Origin: Acidobacteriaceae bacterium
GTDB taxonomy: Bacteria > Acidobacteriota > Terriglobia > Terriglobales > Acidobacteriaceae
Assembly (NCBI GenBank): GCA_003132445.1
Contig: PKXU01000164.1
Location: 20,346-84,345 of the forward strand
Direction: 5' to 3'
DNA: 64,000 nt
A program made the position numbers and the translations under genes. Shown here one piece after another: positions 24,998 to 35,020 of the stretch. How positions within the stretch are numbered: the stretch's first letter is position 1; every line of letters begins with the position of its first letter. The notes under the pieces are model-generated. The model made no database searches. It had not been told where the DNA came from and saw only the letters and a program-made list of their open reading frames with translations.

Positions 24998-26887
24998 CTA
25001 TTTCGCCTTCAGGATTTCAGTTAGCAAATCTGGCTTTGAATCGTCACGCACCAGGTGCGGATATTTCTCGCCGCCGTGATAGTCGACTTTGTAGGTTTTG
25101 AAATAGTCGGTATTTTCAATCAGCAAATCGAGCACACCGCCGTTCCTGGTGGCTTTGACCGCGTCGCGCAGAATGTCGGGAGAAAAGCGGCGACCGTTGA
25201 CTGCAACTAACTTCATGCCCGGGCCGATGCCGGCTTTGGCGGCGGGCATGCCTTCAATGGTGTCGCTGATGGCGCCGTCATCACTCAGTACCAGCCCGAA
25301 CCCGAGCGCAGACGGAACGGAATGATACAGGCTTGCCACCGTACTCATCATGTCAGAAGGAGTGTCGTCGTAAACGAGTTTCCAGCCACTGCCTTCAATG
25401 CCGCCAAGAGGAGCGCCTGGACCGTGATTGGTGAGACGTTCGGTCCAGAATGCGCGCCAGTCGTAAGGAACGATCTGGTTGAGAGCGTTCACCACGTCGT
25501 CAAAGGTGTATGTCTTGACCATTGGGCCAGTGCTGGGCGCTCCGTGGAAGAGCTTGCAGAAATCGTCGATGCTCTTCGTGCCCTTGCTCTGCTGACGGAT
25601 GATGACGTCGGTCCAGAGCCAGTCCAAAGTTCCTTCGTCGTAAAAATCGGTGCTGCGTCGCCAGGATTCCCAGGCTCGCGGGGCGAAATAAAGCTCCGGC
25701 GCGTCGTCGGCGGTGTCTTGCAGGTTGCGCCATTCGCGCCCGGGCGTGTGCTCAAGCGCAGAGGCGGTCGTGGCCAGATCCTCGCGGTCTTGATTCGGGG
25801 TTAACAAGCCGCTGCGGGCCGTCAGCACGAATCCTAAATAGTTGGTCAGGCCTTCATAGACCCAGAGAAGATCGTCCTGCATGGGTTGCTCGTAGTCCGG
25901 CGTGGCTAGGTCAGCTGGACGGCGGTACTTTCCGTTCCACGAATGCACATATTCATGGGGCAGAAGGCTGGCGGAGGCTTTGCGGTCGGCCTCGTCAACG
26001 AGAGCGCGTTCGTCCACGCGACTGTCGTCGGATTCGTGATGCTCAAGTCCGAAGTGGGCGACGTGATCACTCAACGTGTAGAGGAAGTGGTAGTCGCGAT
26101 AGTGGTGGGCGCCGAATAATTTTTGCGCCTGATCGACCAGACTCTTGTAGTGATCCCAGACTTCGTCTGGGGCGTCAAGAGCGGCAGCGCTGTCGGCGGC
26201 AATATCCATTTCGGTGGGCGGATCCTTGGCGAGCGGAACGACTTTCAGAAATTCGCCGGCAATGACTGGCGAGTCGACCAACGTCGAGAGAGAGACAGTG
26301 GCGAACTTAATTTCGTTTCCGCTCTGGCTCCCACTTTGATTCACTACGGGAAGCGGCGTGCCGAACTTCCATCCTTCGGGAAGCTTGAGGCTGGCGCTGT
26401 AATTGATTTCGTCGGACTTCCAACCTTTGGGATAGAGCAAAACTTGATTCCAACTAATGACGGCTAGCTTGTCGGTGGCGGAGGAGCCTGCGGAAAAGCC
26501 GCTCTCGAAGGTTGCCGGAGAAAGGAAGTCCAGTTCGGCTGCAACTTCGGTGACGCCAGCCGGAATCTGCACGTGCAGGGTGAAGCTGTCGAGCAGGTCG
26601 CGCCGCCATTTCAAAGACTTGCCGCCCGCAAAAAACTTCAGGCCGGCAAGATCAATGACGGGGCCGTCGGGCGCGTGCTCGCCGGGAATCCATTTCGGAT
26701 AGTAAAGGATAAGATCTCCCGGGCTGGCGGGAATTTTCAAGGAGGCATGAAAGATTTTGCGAGGCGCCGCTGTGGCGTCGACCGCAAGAGTGACCGTGGG
26801 CGCAGTGGCGCACCAAGCGGGAATGGACAGCAGTGCGACGCAAACTACTCCTAAAGTCACTGCTCCTAAAGTGCTGGAGAGTTTCAT
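24998..26887 (-). CDS. M61-family metallopeptidase with PDZ domain
   Basis: A 629-residue exported peptidase. The ATG at 26887 (GGAAAG binding site) starts a clear signal peptide ('LGAVTLGVVCVALLSIPAWCA'); a further-upstream start would bury it. An N-terminal beta domain is followed by the catalytic domain with 'HEYVHSWNGKYRRP' (zinc ligands H311 and H315, catalytic E312), exactly the M61 glycyl-aminopeptidase pattern, and a C-terminal PDZ domain ('GMPAAKAGIGPGMKLVAVNGR'). Members remove N-terminal residues from peptides in the periplasm. No neighbouring gene suggests a specific substrate. Confidence 0.9.
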   Translation of the reverse strand: MKLSSTLGAVTLGVVCVALLSIPAWCATAPTVTLAVDATAAPRKIFHASLKIPASPGDLILYYPKWIPGEHAPDGPVIDLAGLKFFAGGKSLKWRRDLLDSFTLHVQIPAGVTEVAAELDFLSPATFESGFSAGSSATDKLAVISWNQVLLYPKGWKSDEINYSASLKLPEGWKFGTPLPVVNQSGSQSGNEIKFATVSLSTLVDSPVIAGEFLKVVPLAKDPPTEMDIAADSAAALDAPDEVWDHYKSLVDQAQKLFGAHHYRDYHFLYTLSDHVAHFGLEHHESDDSRVDERALVDEADRKASASLLPHEYVHSWNGKYRRPADLATPDYEQPMQDDLLWVYEGLTNYLGFVLTARSGLLTPNQDREDLATTASALEHTPGREWRNLQDTADDAPELYFAPRAWESWRRSTDFYDEGTLDWLWTDVIIRQQSKGTKSIDDFCKLFHGAPSTGPMVKTYTFDDVVNALNQIVPYDWRAFWTERLTNHGPGAPLGGIEGSGWKLVYDDTPSDMMSTVASLYHSVPSALGFGLVLSDDGAISDTIEGMPAAKAGIGPGMKLVAVNGRRFSPDILRDAVKATRNGGVLDLLIENTDYFKTYKVDYHGGEKYPHLVRDDSKPDLLTEILKAK

Positions 26888-27042
26888 TCTTTCCGGGCCC
26901 CCCTGTTCACGATGAACGCTCATGATGAATCGCATTCGATGCAGAATTTAAAACTATAGCAGCCGGCAGAAGGACGGTACAGGGGCGGAGCGCAGGGTGC
27001 ATTGCGCGCGGAAAATCGCGGCACTATACTGAACTCAGCGGT

Positions 27043-27090
27043 CTTCTGATTGTTCGATCTGATTGTTGGATCTGATTGTTTGATTGTTTT
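27043..27090 (+). repeat. Short tandem repeat before the LytTR gene
   Basis: Four imperfect copies of a TCTGATTGTT-like unit (TCTGATTGTTCGA, TCTGATTGTTGGA, TCTGATTGTT, TGATTGTT) run up to the ribosome binding site at about 27091-27095. They could be direct-repeat binding sites for the regulator itself, since LytTR proteins bind direct repeats. Confidence 0.5.
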
Positions 27091-27101
27091 CCGGAGCAAC
27101 A

Positions 27102-27881
27102 ATGGCTTTATCCGCAGTAATCGTGGACGACGAGCAACTCGCCCGCGACGAACTCGCCTACCTGCTGAAGCATACCGACGATATCAACGTGGTGGCGCAG
27201 GGCAAGAATGGGCTGGAAGCTCTCAGCCTGATCAAAGAACATAATCCTGACCTGGTTTTTCTGGATGTACAAATGCCCGGCCTGGACGGCTTCGGAGTGA
27301 TCAAGAAGCTGCTGGACAAGAAAATCCCTCTGCCAAAAATCGTCTTCGCCACGGCTTACGACCAGTATGCGGTGAAGGCCTTTGAAGTGAATGCCATCGA
27401 TTATCTGCTAAAGCCATTCGATAAGAAACGCGTGGCGCAGGCGATTCAGAAAGCGCGGGCGAAGCAGGACGCGGATGGACTGCCGGCGGAGAAGATCGAC
27501 ACCCTGGTGCGGATGATCGAATCGCAGAAGCAGCCAGCCTCGAAAATTCTGCTAAAGACCGTGGGGCGCATGTTTCTGGTCGATCAAAGAGATATTTGCT
27601 ATGCCTGGATTGAAGACGGCGTAATCACGGTGGTAACGGGCGGGACGGCAGGAATGGAAGGCCAATCCAATTGCCGAACGCTTGAGGAGTTGCTGGACAG
27701 TTTAGACACAAAACTTTTTTGGCGGGCGCACCGCTCCTACCTGGTCAACATCAACCGCATTCGCGAAGTCGTTCCCTGGTTTAAGAGTTCTTACCAGCTG
27801 CGCATGGACGACAAGAAGCAGACCGAAATTCCAGTGAGCCGGGCTCAAACCAAGCGGCTACGAGAATTGTTCGGACTCTGA
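27102..27881 (+). CDS. LytTR-family response regulator
   Basis: A 259-residue regulator. The receiver domain (1-120) has 'IVDDEQLAR', the phospho-acceptor D55 in 'LVFLDVQMPG', T in 'VFATAYDQYAV' and K in 'DYLLKPFDKK'. The C-terminal LytTR DNA-binding domain (about 150-255) shows 'ILLKTVGRMFLVDQRDICYAW' residues and 'RAHRSYLVNINRIREVVPW'. A GGAG site lies 5 nt before the ATG. No LytS-type histidine kinase is adjacent. Short direct repeats lie in its leader. Confidence 0.93.
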   Translation: MALSAVIVDDEQLARDELAYLLKHTDDINVVAQGKNGLEALSLIKEHNPDLVFLDVQMPGLDGFGVIKKLLDKKIPLPKIVFATAYDQYAVKAFEVNAIDYLLKPFDKKRVAQAIQKARAKQDADGLPAEKIDTLVRMIESQKQPASKILLKTVGRMFLVDQRDICYAWIEDGVITVVTGGTAGMEGQSNCRTLEELLDSLDTKLFWRAHRSYLVNINRIREVVPWFKSSYQLRMDDKKQTEIPVSRAQTKRLRELFGL

Positions 27882-28020
27882 CATTGCGGGTGATGAACGC
27901 GAATCAAACAAGATCATTCTGGTCTTGAGATCGGCATTCAGCGCTCGGCATTCAGCGCAGCAATCGAACGCGCCTGAGGGACGGGATTCAGCGTAGCAAT
28001 TGCGGACAGCTCAGAAAAAT

Positions 28021-28053
28021 CCGGAGGACGCGAGAAAAGCTTTCGTCCTCCGG
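28021..28053. terminator. Hairpin between convergent regulator genes
   Basis: A perfect 10-bp stem CCGGAGGACG / CGTCCTCCGG with a 13-nt loop, placed between the ends of the LytTR gene and the Crp/Fnr gene. Either gene could use it; the flanking T-tracts are weak. Upstream of it is the direct repeat GGCATTCAGCGC at about 27932-27958. Confidence 0.55.
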
Positions 28054-28073
28054 TCTCCTAGGGTGGGGGAGGA

Positions 28074-29210
28074 CTAAACTGCAAGAGCTTCCAACGCCGA
28101 GCGGTCCCGAATCACAAGGGTGGGACCGTCCAGCCGAATCAACTGCTTCTTTTTCAGATTACTGAGAAGACGCGTTACGGTTTCGCGGGACGAGCCAATG
28201 CGCTGCGCCATTTCTTCATGGGTCATCGACGAGGGGATGCGAGTCTCGGCCGCTTCTACTCCGTTGGTCGGCGACTGCGAAAGTAAAAGTCTTGCCAGCT
28301 TGCCCGCGGAAGAGCGGGTAAGGACAAGATCGTGAATGTCTCGATAGGCGGATTGGAAGTCGCGGCTCAACGACTGCGCCGCGATCATCCCGACCTCACT
28401 ATGCTCCTGCATTAACTCGCGAAAGTGCTTGCCCTCCACAAAGTCCAACTGGCACGGGGTTGCGGTCTCGGCGGTTGATTCATAGGTAGAGCCTGAGATG
28501 GCAGCGCTGAGGCCAAGAGCTTCTCCGTCGGAAGCAGTTTTAAGAATTAGTATTTTTCCTTCGCGCGAGGTGGTGGAAAGGTTTACCTTTCCCGAACACA
28601 GAATGAACATGCCGCGGGCACTTTGCCCTTCGACGAACAGAATGGCGCCCGCAGGCAGGTTGCTCTTATGGCTCACCTGATTCAGAGACTGCAAGGCTGA
28701 AGACGAGAGGCCGCAAAAAAACCCGGAGTGAGCAGTGACGCAGTCGCTGCAGTTTTCGATAATGTCGAGCCCGTAGGGCACCTTCATATTTTTTTCTATC
28801 TCCGTCGCGAAAGATGGTTTTTGTTTAGTCGAGGTACGCGAGCTGACAGCTTGATTGAAACCGCCCACATGACGCGAGGCGGCAAGTAGAGCGCGAGCAT
28901 GCGCCCGAGTATTGGAGTTGGCGCTCTCCGCGGCTGCGAGCAGTTCCCACGCGGCGCTGGGCTCTTCCTGCCGCTCCCATTCAAAGTGACAGGCGAGCAG
29001 GTAGAGAACGTCGATTTCCTGGGGATGAAAATCAGGAATGGGAAGACCGGCTGGAATAGCGTAGGACCGGGCGAGATTCGGCCGAGCCGCCTCCGCAAGA
29101 CTACCGTCCGTGCGACCATAAAAAGGCGCCTCTCGCAGCGGCGAGGTCGTCTCCACGGCTCGACAGGAAAAAGCCGGGAGCAGCGATTGCCCCTTGTGTA
29201 TAAGTAACAT
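28074..29210 (-). CDS. Crp/Fnr-family regulator with N-terminal extension
   Basis: The core (from 28787, ATG) has a Cys-rich lead 'ENCSDCVTAHSGFFC', a cyclic-nucleotide-binding beta barrel ('GAILFVEGQSARGMFILCSGKV'-type residues about 40-62 of the core) and a C-terminal winged helix 'TRLLSNLKKKQLIRLDG' with recognition helix 'GSSRETVTRLL'. The frame continues upstream to an ATG at 29210 with a GGGAG site, adding about 140 residues that include a helical stretch ('LLACHFEWERQEEPSAAWELL'-like). Either start is possible. The Cys pattern recalls FNR proteins that sense oxygen through an iron-sulphur cluster, but the four-Cys set is not complete. Confidence 0.8.
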   Translation of the reverse strand: MLLIHKGQSLLPAFSCRAVETTSPLREAPFYGRTDGSLAEAARPNLARSYAIPAGLPIPDFHPQEIDVLYLLACHFEWERQEEPSAAWELLAAAESANSNTRAHARALLAASRHVGGFNQAVSSRTSTKQKPSFATEIEKNMKVPYGLDIIENCSDCVTAHSGFFCGLSSSALQSLNQVSHKSNLPAGAILFVEGQSARGMFILCSGKVNLSTTSREGKILILKTASDGEALGLSAAISGSTYESTAETATPCQLDFVEGKHFRELMQEHSEVGMIAAQSLSRDFQSAYRDIHDLVLTRSSAGKLARLLLSQSPTNGVEAAETRIPSSMTHEEMAQRIGSSRETVTRLLSNLKKKQLIRLDGPTLVIRDRSALEALAV

Positions 29211-29529
29211 GCGTGTGACTCCCTGAAACCGGTCGGAAGCGCCGAAAACTTTTTGTTTTGTCTGGCACTGGAACTGGGGGACTGGGATATCCTCCGGGAA
29301 AGTCGGAAACCGTTCTCCGGCCAGGGCAGAGGCGATTGAGCAGGATGCATGCGGCGTTCCAAAACGGAGGAAGAACGCAAAGGGAGGAACTTCCGCGTTT
29401 GGAACGAGTTCCGAAAAGAGACAGAGGCAACCGATCTGGCGAAACTGCCGAAAAGTCGGCAGCTGCCGATTAGCCGTCGCACAATCATGGGTGCAGTATT
29501 TTCGGACCAAAAAAGATTTTCGAAAGAGA

Positions 29530-31554
29530 CTAATCTTGGGGAGGGGTCGAGTAATCCTGACGTGTGATTTTCAGTCGCTGCATCTTGGATTGGAGCGTTG
29601 TCCGCTTTAATCCGAGCCTTCGGGCCGCCCCATTGGGTCCCGAGATCACGCCGCCGGTGTCGCGAAGCACGCGCAGGATGTGTTCCCGTTCAGCATTACC
29701 CAAAGTTTCATCCAGGCTGTGTTCCATGCTCCGATTTGTACGGGAACCAGGGGGGTGGAGTCCGGCCTGCACTTCCGATAACGGAACGTGCAAGGCACTG
29801 CCTTCGCTCATGATTACGGATCTTTCCATCAGATTCTCGAGTTCGCGTATGTTTCCCGGCCAGGACCACGCAGTCAGCCTCTGCATGGTTTCTTTAGGGA
29901 TGGTTTCGATACGGCGTTGCATGCGGGTGGCGAATCTGTGCACGAAATGGCGAATAAGCTGAGGAATATCTTCGCGACGTTCGCGCAAAGGAGGCACCTG
30001 GATCGGGAACACGCTGAGGCGGTAGAACAAGTCGCTGCGAAATTCATGCTGGGCCATTTCCTTGGCCAAGTCTCGATTGGTGGCTGCGACCAGCCGCAGG
30101 TCTACTTTGATGGTGCGGTTGCTGCCGAGCCGTTCGAACTCATGATCCTGGAGGACGCGAAGGAGTTTAGGCTGAAGTTCGAGAGGAATTTCACCGACTT
30201 CATCGAGAAACAAGGTCCCGCCATACGCCAGTTCCATGCGTCCAACCTTCTGACTGATGGCACCGGTGAAGGCTCCGCGCTCGTGGCCGAATAATTCGCT
30301 TTCGAGCAAACCGGTGGGGATGGCGGCACAATTGACCTTGACGAAAGGAAAATCGCGGCGGCGGCTCAGGCGATGAACAGCGCGAGCAATCAGTTCCTTG
30401 CCGGTTCCTGTTTCTCCCAAGATCAGGACTGTAGCTTCGCTGGGCGCAACGGTTGTGACTTGATCGAGAATCTGTTTGAGAGCAGGGCTGTCGCCGATAA
30501 TGTCGGTGAAGTCGCTGGGGGGACGGGTCTGGGCTTCCAGATAACTTTTCTCTTCGGCGAAACGTTTTTTGAGGGCTTCGATCTCGGCCGTCGCTCGTTG
30601 ATTTTCTAACGCCACGGCGAACTGGGCAGCAAGCTGGTTGAGCAGGACCAAGTCATCGGGATGAAATGCGCCTTTGCGGGTGCTGCCAAGCACCAGCACT
30701 CCCAGCGGGCAGTTGGGACGCAGTAAGGGAACGCAACACAGGGAACGCAATCCTTCCTCGAGGAGGTTCCTCGCGGTTTCAGCTTCAAAGTTCTGCATTT
30801 GCTCTTTGGAAAAAATCAGCGCCGTGCGCTCCCGCAGCGCCAGACCTCCCGGGCTGTTGTGCGGGCTGATCGGCAAGGCTGAAAGCAAACCTTTGCCCAT
30901 GGGGAAATCTTCGGCTTGCCGCACCAGCAGTCCGCTGTTGCGGTCATGCAACTCGTAGCCGGCATATTCGTGGTGCAGGATGCGGCGAATGCGGGCCGAT
31001 ATCCGAGGAAAAGCCTGCTGCACATCGCGCTCTGACGCGAGGATTGCACTCACATCTGACAACATTTGCAGCCGTTCTTTCTCCTGGCCTAATTTTCCGC
31101 CGATATGCTTCAGCGACAGTTCCAGTTTTTTCTGCTCGGTAATCTCTACTATGACTGCAGCGATGCGCCGGACATTTCCGGCTCCGTCTTTAATGGGAAA
31201 GAAGTGTCCAATCCAGTGGCCAGGCTCCAGGCGGGTGGGAAGCACAACCGAAATCTCGATGTTGTCGACTGGCTCCCCGGTTGCGAAAACGCGATGAAAC
31301 TCGGGCTGCACCGCGCTAGCGGCATCCCCCAAAACTTCCTTGATTGTTTTCCCAATGTGGTGGGTGGCGGGAATCCCGTTCATTGCGGCAAGAGCGTTGT
31401 TGATGGCGAGATAGCGTAACTCCGAATCCAGCACGCAGACTCCCACCGTGGACGAACGGAAATATGCAGCCAGTAATTTCTCGGGGTCGGCGAGAGCTCC
31501 TGCATGGCTGAAGGGAATCAGATCCTCTGGGGTGAACTGAGATGAATCAGGCAT
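29530..31554 (-). CDS. Sigma-54-dependent transcriptional activator (PAS-GAF-AAA-HTH)
   Basis: A 674-residue enhancer-binding protein with a strong GGGAGGGG site before the ATG. A PAS-like domain (about 25-140, '[19 protein letters not shown]'), a GAF domain (about 165-330), an AAA+ domain (about 350-590) with Walker A '[11 protein letters not shown]', the sigma-54 contact loop 'GAFTGA' and '[11 protein letters not shown]' as Walker B, and a Fis-type HTH ('[20 protein letters not shown]'). It binds upstream enhancers and remodels RNA polymerase with sigma-54 in response to a small-molecule or redox signal. The target genes are not evident nearby. Confidence 0.93.
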   Translation of the reverse strand: MPDSSQFTPEDLIPFSHAGALADPEKLLAAYFRSSTVGVCVLDSELRYLAINNALAAMNGIPATHHIGKTIKEVLGDAASAVQPEFHRVFATGEPVDNIEISVVLPTRLEPGHWIGHFFPIKDGAGNVRRIAAVIVEITEQKKLELSLKHIGGKLGQEKERLQMLSDVSAILASERDVQQAFPRISARIRRILHHEYAGYELHDRNSGLLVRQAEDFPMGKGLLSALPISPHNSPGGLALRERTALIFSKEQMQNFEAETARNLLEEGLRSLCCVPLLRPNCPLGVLVLGSTRKGAFHPDDLVLLNQLAAQFAVALENQRATAEIEALKKRFAEEKSYLEAQTRPPSDFTDIIGDSPALKQILDQVTTVAPSEATVLILGETGTGKELIARAVHRLSRRRDFPFVKVNCAAIPTGLLESELFGHERGAFTGAISQKVGRMELAYGGTLFLDEVGEIPLELQPKLLRVLQDHEFERLGSNRTIKVDLRLVAATNRDLAKEMAQHEFRSDLFYRLSVFPIQVPPLRERREDIPQLIRHFVHRFATRMQRRIETIPKETMQRLTAWSWPGNIRELENLMERSVIMSEGSALHVPLSEVQAGLHPPGSRTNRSMEHSLDETLGNAEREHILRVLRDTGGVISGPNGAARRLGLKRTTLQSKMQRLKITRQDYSTPPQD

Positions 31555-32111
31555 GGCAGCCCCTCCCAGTCCGCGGGACCAAGGTTATGTCAGATTCCGA
31601 AAAATGATTGTTTTGGCCTTCGGCCATCCCGGCCGCAATGTCAATTCCATTAAGGATCGCATTGATTTGGAAACACGGATTTAGGGAAGACAAGAGAAAG
31701 ACGATTTCAAAAACAGAAATGAAACGATGAAGGATGGCGTCGCAGAAAAAATCGTGTTCTTGACCGTCGCGAAATAGGCGATTTCCCGGCCTTGGGGCAA
31801 CCGCGGGGTGGGACAGCGATTTGAGGGTCAAGCGCGGGGCGCTTGTAACGGACACGGATTCAGCGACTCCTCGTCGCCGCCTCCCCCTCAAAAGGCGGAA
31901 CTCACGTAGATTGTGAATAGTGCGCGGGCATTATACCCGCAGAATCCGCCAATTGTGCGACTTTTTTCAATTTTTTCTCTTTTCAGAACAGCTTCAAGAT
32001 AGTAAAGGCGAAACGATTTCTTGAAGATGGTCGGATGGCATAACCCTCCGTCTGCTACCGGCAAAATCATCGTTCAAAACGAGTCAGAGTCCACCCAACT
32101 ATAATGGGTAC
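31555..32111. other. Intergenic region, no gene seen
   Basis: About 560 bp between the sigma-54 activator and the next gene. It contains A+T-rich segments and short open frames without binding sites or family features. The right end carries TATAAT at 32100-32105. No sigma-54 type -24/-12 element could be identified with confidence. Confidence 0.4.
32100..32105 (+). promoter_or_regulatory. -10 box (TATAAT) 6 nt before a GTG start
   Basis: A consensus TATAAT ends 6 nt before the GTG at 32112, so transcription would begin at or next to the start codon. No Shine-Dalgarno sequence is present. The -35 region is weak. Confidence 0.5.
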
Positions 32112-32429
32112 GTGGCACGCGGGTGGGAAAGCAAATCAGTAGAGGCGCAACAGGCGGAGAGGATCGAGGCATCATCTCAGCGTCACCCTCCTATGAGCAA
32201 GGAAGAGGCGGCTCGCTGGCGGGAATGGGAAAGTCTTCGGCTGTCACGGCAGACCGTTTTGCAACAGTTCGAAGCCAGCACTAATCCGCGGCACCGGAAG
32301 ATGTTGCAAGACTCTTTAGCCGCATTGGATGAAAAGCTGAAACAAAACAAGGAACAGTCTCAGGCGTCAGATCACGGACCGCGGATGGAAAGTACTGACG
32401 TAAGCTCAAAACCCAAGTCTGACCTCTGA
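32112..32429 (+). CDS. Small charged protein of unknown function
   Basis: A 105-residue, highly charged, mostly helical protein starting at GTG ('ARGWESKSVEAQQAERIEAS'). The 'ARGWESKSVE' N terminus recurs, as I recall, in acidobacterial hypothetical proteins, which supports the upstream GTG rather than the ATG at 32193. No catalytic motif is visible. It precedes purS by 32 bp and probably has its own promoter (32100-32105) with a leaderless message. Confidence 0.6.
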   Translation: MARGWESKSVEAQQAERIEASSQRHPPMSKEEAARWREWESLRLSRQTVLQQFEASTNPRHRKMLQDSLAALDEKLKQNKEQSQASDHGPRMESTDVSSKPKSDL

Positions 32430-32447
32430 AGGCAAGAGTAGCTCACG

Positions 32448-32453
32448 TATAAT
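32448..32453 (+). promoter_or_regulatory. -10 box (TATAAT) 8 nt before purS
   Basis: A consensus TATAAT ends 8 nt upstream of the purS ATG. A start about 7 nt downstream would give an mRNA with at most one or two leader bases. No ribosome binding site is present. Confidence 0.5.
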
Positions 32454-32461
32454 CCTGATTT

Positions 32462-32707
32462 ATGACGGCTCACGTTTACGTTTCTTTGAAGAAAACTGTC
32501 CTCGACCCTCAGGGCAAAACGATTCAGGGGGCGCTTAAGAAGATGGGGTACAAAGGACTGGAGAGCGTGCGGCAGGGCAAGTACTTTGAGCTCACGCTGG
32601 ACGGCGGCCTGTCGCGCGAAGAAGCGCGGGACGAGGTCGAACGCATCGCCCGCGAAGTATTGACCAACCCCGTGATCGAAGAGTTCCGTTTCTCCCTCGC
32701 CGAGTAG
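32462..32707 (+). CDS. purS: Phosphoribosylformylglycinamidine synthase, PurS subunit
   Basis: An 81-residue subunit of the FGAM synthase complex in purine synthesis, which joins PurL and PurQ. It shows 'VYVSLKKTVLDPQGKTIQGALKKMG' features (residues 4-29), the core 'GKYFELTLDGG' and the C-terminal 'LTNPVIEEF'. PurL and PurQ are not in this window. A TATAAT box 8 nt upstream predicts a leaderless transcript. glmS follows 42 bp downstream. Confidence 0.92.
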   Translation: MTAHVYVSLKKTVLDPQGKTIQGALKKMGYKGLESVRQGKYFELTLDGGLSREEARDEVERIAREVLTNPVIEEFRFSLAE

Positions 32708-32749
32708 GCATACGAGCAAGTACTTCCGTCAATCCATTGAGGTTTCTCT

Positions 32750-34624
32750 ATGTGTGGCATCGTCGGGTACGTGGGTAAGAAAAGTGTAGTTCCGATCATC
32801 ATCGAGGGCCTGCGCCGGCTGGAATACCGCGGATACGATTCGGCTGGAATCGCGGTTGCGGGGAACGGAGAGGGGTTGCAACTGCGGCGCGCCGAAGGCA
32901 AGTTGCGCAATCTTGAAGAAGCCATCCGCCTGAAACCGCTCGATGGCACCTATGGCATTGGCCACACGCGCTGGGCCACGCACGGTCGTCCTACCGAAGA
33001 AAATGCCCATCCTCATCGCGACTGCACCGGGAAAATTGTGGTGGTGCACAACGGCATCGTCGAAAACTATCTTAGCCTGAAGAAGAAGCTGACTGAGGAA
33101 GGGCACAAGTTCACTACCGAGACCGATACCGAAATCATTGCTCACCTGATCGAAAAATATTCTGCGAGCACGGGAAATGGCCATCGTCGGTCGCTGGAAG
33201 ATGCCGTGCGGCAGGCGATCAAGCAGCTTACGGGCGTTTTTGCGCTGGCGGTAATTTCAACCGACGACCCTAACAAGATTGTCGCGGCCCGCAATGGACC
33301 GCCGGCGGTGGTTGGATTAGGAAACGACGAGTACTTTGTGGCGTCAGATGTCCCCGCCATTCTGTACCACACCCGCGACATTTTCTTCTTGGCGGACGGC
33401 GACATGGCCATTGTCACTGCGGACGGAGTGCAACTGACGGACTTCGACGGCAAGCCGGTGAGACGGCAGATCCAGCATGTGACGTGGGATCCGATTTTGG
33501 CGGAAAAAGGCGGCTTCAAGCATTTCATGCTCAAAGAGATTTATGAGCAGCCGCGCGCGGTTCGCGACACGACGCTGGGACGAGTCTCGCAGGAGACAGG
33601 CCACATTTTTCTCGACCAGATGGAGATCACCGAAGCGGAGTTTCGGACGGCAAAGAAAATCAACATCATTGCCTGCGGGACCAGCTGGCACGCCGGACAG
33701 GCGGGCAAGTTCATGATTGAGACACTGGCACGCGTGCCGGTGGAAGTGGACTATGCCAGCGAGTGGCGCTACCGAAATCCGATTGTCGATGCGGAGACGA
33801 TCACGCTGGTGATTTCGCAGTCCGGAGAAACCGCGGACACGATTGCCGCTCAGCGCGAAGCCAAAACCAGAGGATCGAAGACGCTGGCGATTTGCAATGT
33901 AGTGGGATCGATGATTACGCGCGAGGCGCAAGGGACGATTTATACCCATGCCGGGCCCGAGATTGGCGTAGCGTCGACGAAAGCTTTCACCGGGCAACTG
34001 ACGGCGCTTTATATTTTTGCGATGTACCTGGCGCAGGTGAGGGGTGTCATGAGTGCCGAACAGGCGCGGACTGCCATGCTGGAACTGACGCGGATTCCAG
34101 GAAAGCTCGAAACCATTCTTACTCACGACGAAGCGTGCGACGATCTGGCTAAACGGTACCAAAAGGTCCACGATTTCCTGTTTCTAGGGCGCGGGATTCA
34201 TTATCCGATCGCACTGGAAGGCGCGCTCAAGCTCAAGGAAATTTCCTATATTCACGCGGAAGGATATCCCGCGGGCGAGATGAAACATGGACCCAACGCG
34301 CTGATCGATGAAAATCTGCCGGTGGTTGTCATAGCGACTCGCGACGTGAACAATCCCGGATCAGTGCTGCGCTATGAAAAAACGATTTCCAATCTGAAGG
34401 AAGTGAAAGCGCGGTCTGGGGTGGTGATCGCGCTGGCGACGGAAGGGGACGAAGAAATCAAGGAAGCGGCCGATCATATTCTCTACGTTCCAGCAGCGCC
34501 GGAAGAGTTGTCGCCGATCCTGGAGATCGTTCCACTGCAATTGCTGGCCTATCACATCGCGGTACGGCGTGGTTGCGACGTGGATCAGCCGCGGAATCTG
34601 GCAAAATCGGTGACAGTGGAGTAA
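32750..34624 (+). CDS. glmS: Glutamine-fructose-6-phosphate aminotransferase
   Basis: A 624-residue enzyme converting fructose 6-phosphate and glutamine to glucosamine 6-phosphate, the first step towards peptidoglycan and lipid A sugars. The N-terminal Ntn domain starts with catalytic Cys after Met ('MCGIVGYVG', 'EYRGYDSAG'), and two SIS domains carry 'SQSGETADT' and '[17 protein letters not shown]', ending '[15 protein letters not shown]'. It stands between purS and the convergent VapBC genes (3 bp gap). Confidence 0.97.
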   Translation: MCGIVGYVGKKSVVPIIIEGLRRLEYRGYDSAGIAVAGNGEGLQLRRAEGKLRNLEEAIRLKPLDGTYGIGHTRWATHGRPTEENAHPHRDCTGKIVVVHNGIVENYLSLKKKLTEEGHKFTTETDTEIIAHLIEKYSASTGNGHRRSLEDAVRQAIKQLTGVFALAVISTDDPNKIVAARNGPPAVVGLGNDEYFVASDVPAILYHTRDIFFLADGDMAIVTADGVQLTDFDGKPVRRQIQHVTWDPILAEKGGFKHFMLKEIYEQPRAVRDTTLGRVSQETGHIFLDQMEITEAEFRTAKKINIIACGTSWHAGQAGKFMIETLARVPVEVDYASEWRYRNPIVDAETITLVISQSGETADTIAAQREAKTRGSKTLAICNVVGSMITREAQGTIYTHAGPEIGVASTKAFTGQLTALYIFAMYLAQVRGVMSAEQARTAMLELTRIPGKLETILTHDEACDDLAKRYQKVHDFLFLGRGIHYPIALEGALKLKEISYIHAEGYPAGEMKHGPNALIDENLPVVVIATRDVNNPGSVLRYEKTISNLKEVKARSGVVIALATEGDEEIKEAADHILYVPAAPEELSPILEIVPLQLLAYHIAVRRGCDVDQPRNLAKSVTVE

Positions 34625-34627
34625 GGC

Positions 34628-35020
34628 CTAGAATTCCGCTGACTCGACGTCGGTGTGGCGGAAATCGTTTCCTTTAAACAGTAAGGGCTGGTCCATTTCT
34701 TTCGCGAGCGCGTAAGCGAAGCAGTCACCGAAGTTAAGGCCCGCCTTATGGCGCCCCTTGCCAAAATCGCGGTAGGCTTGCCTGGCAATTTCCGCTTGGT
34801 GAGGGCTCACCGCCTCCACCGCAATCCGCGCCACGCGAAAAAACTCGTCAAACCGTCGACTGGCGACGGCGTCCTTGCCGCTGTCGATGACAACTGCAGC
34901 TTCCACGTAACTGACTGCGGAGACACGGCGTTCATCGGCCGAGAAAATCGCCCTTGCGAAATCTGTAGCCTCCGATTCGGCGCGTAAGATTGCGATAATT
35001 GCAGAAGAGTCCAGAATCAC
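34628..35020 (-). CDS. VapC-type PIN-domain toxin
   Basis: A 130-residue PIN nuclease. Acidic residues D4 ('MILDSSA'), E40, D99 ('LNFGDCFAYALA') and D119 ('LFKGNDFRHTD') form the metal site. VapC toxins cleave RNA, often initiator tRNA or rRNA. It is downstream of its antitoxin with a 4-bp ATGA overlap and is convergent with glmS. Confidence 0.92.
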   Translation of the reverse strand: MILDSSAIIAILRAESEATDFARAIFSADERRVSAVSYVEAAVVIDSGKDAVASRRFDEFFRVARIAVEAVSPHQAEIARQAYRDFGKGRHKAGLNFGDCFAYALAKEMDQPLLFKGNDFRHTDVESAEF

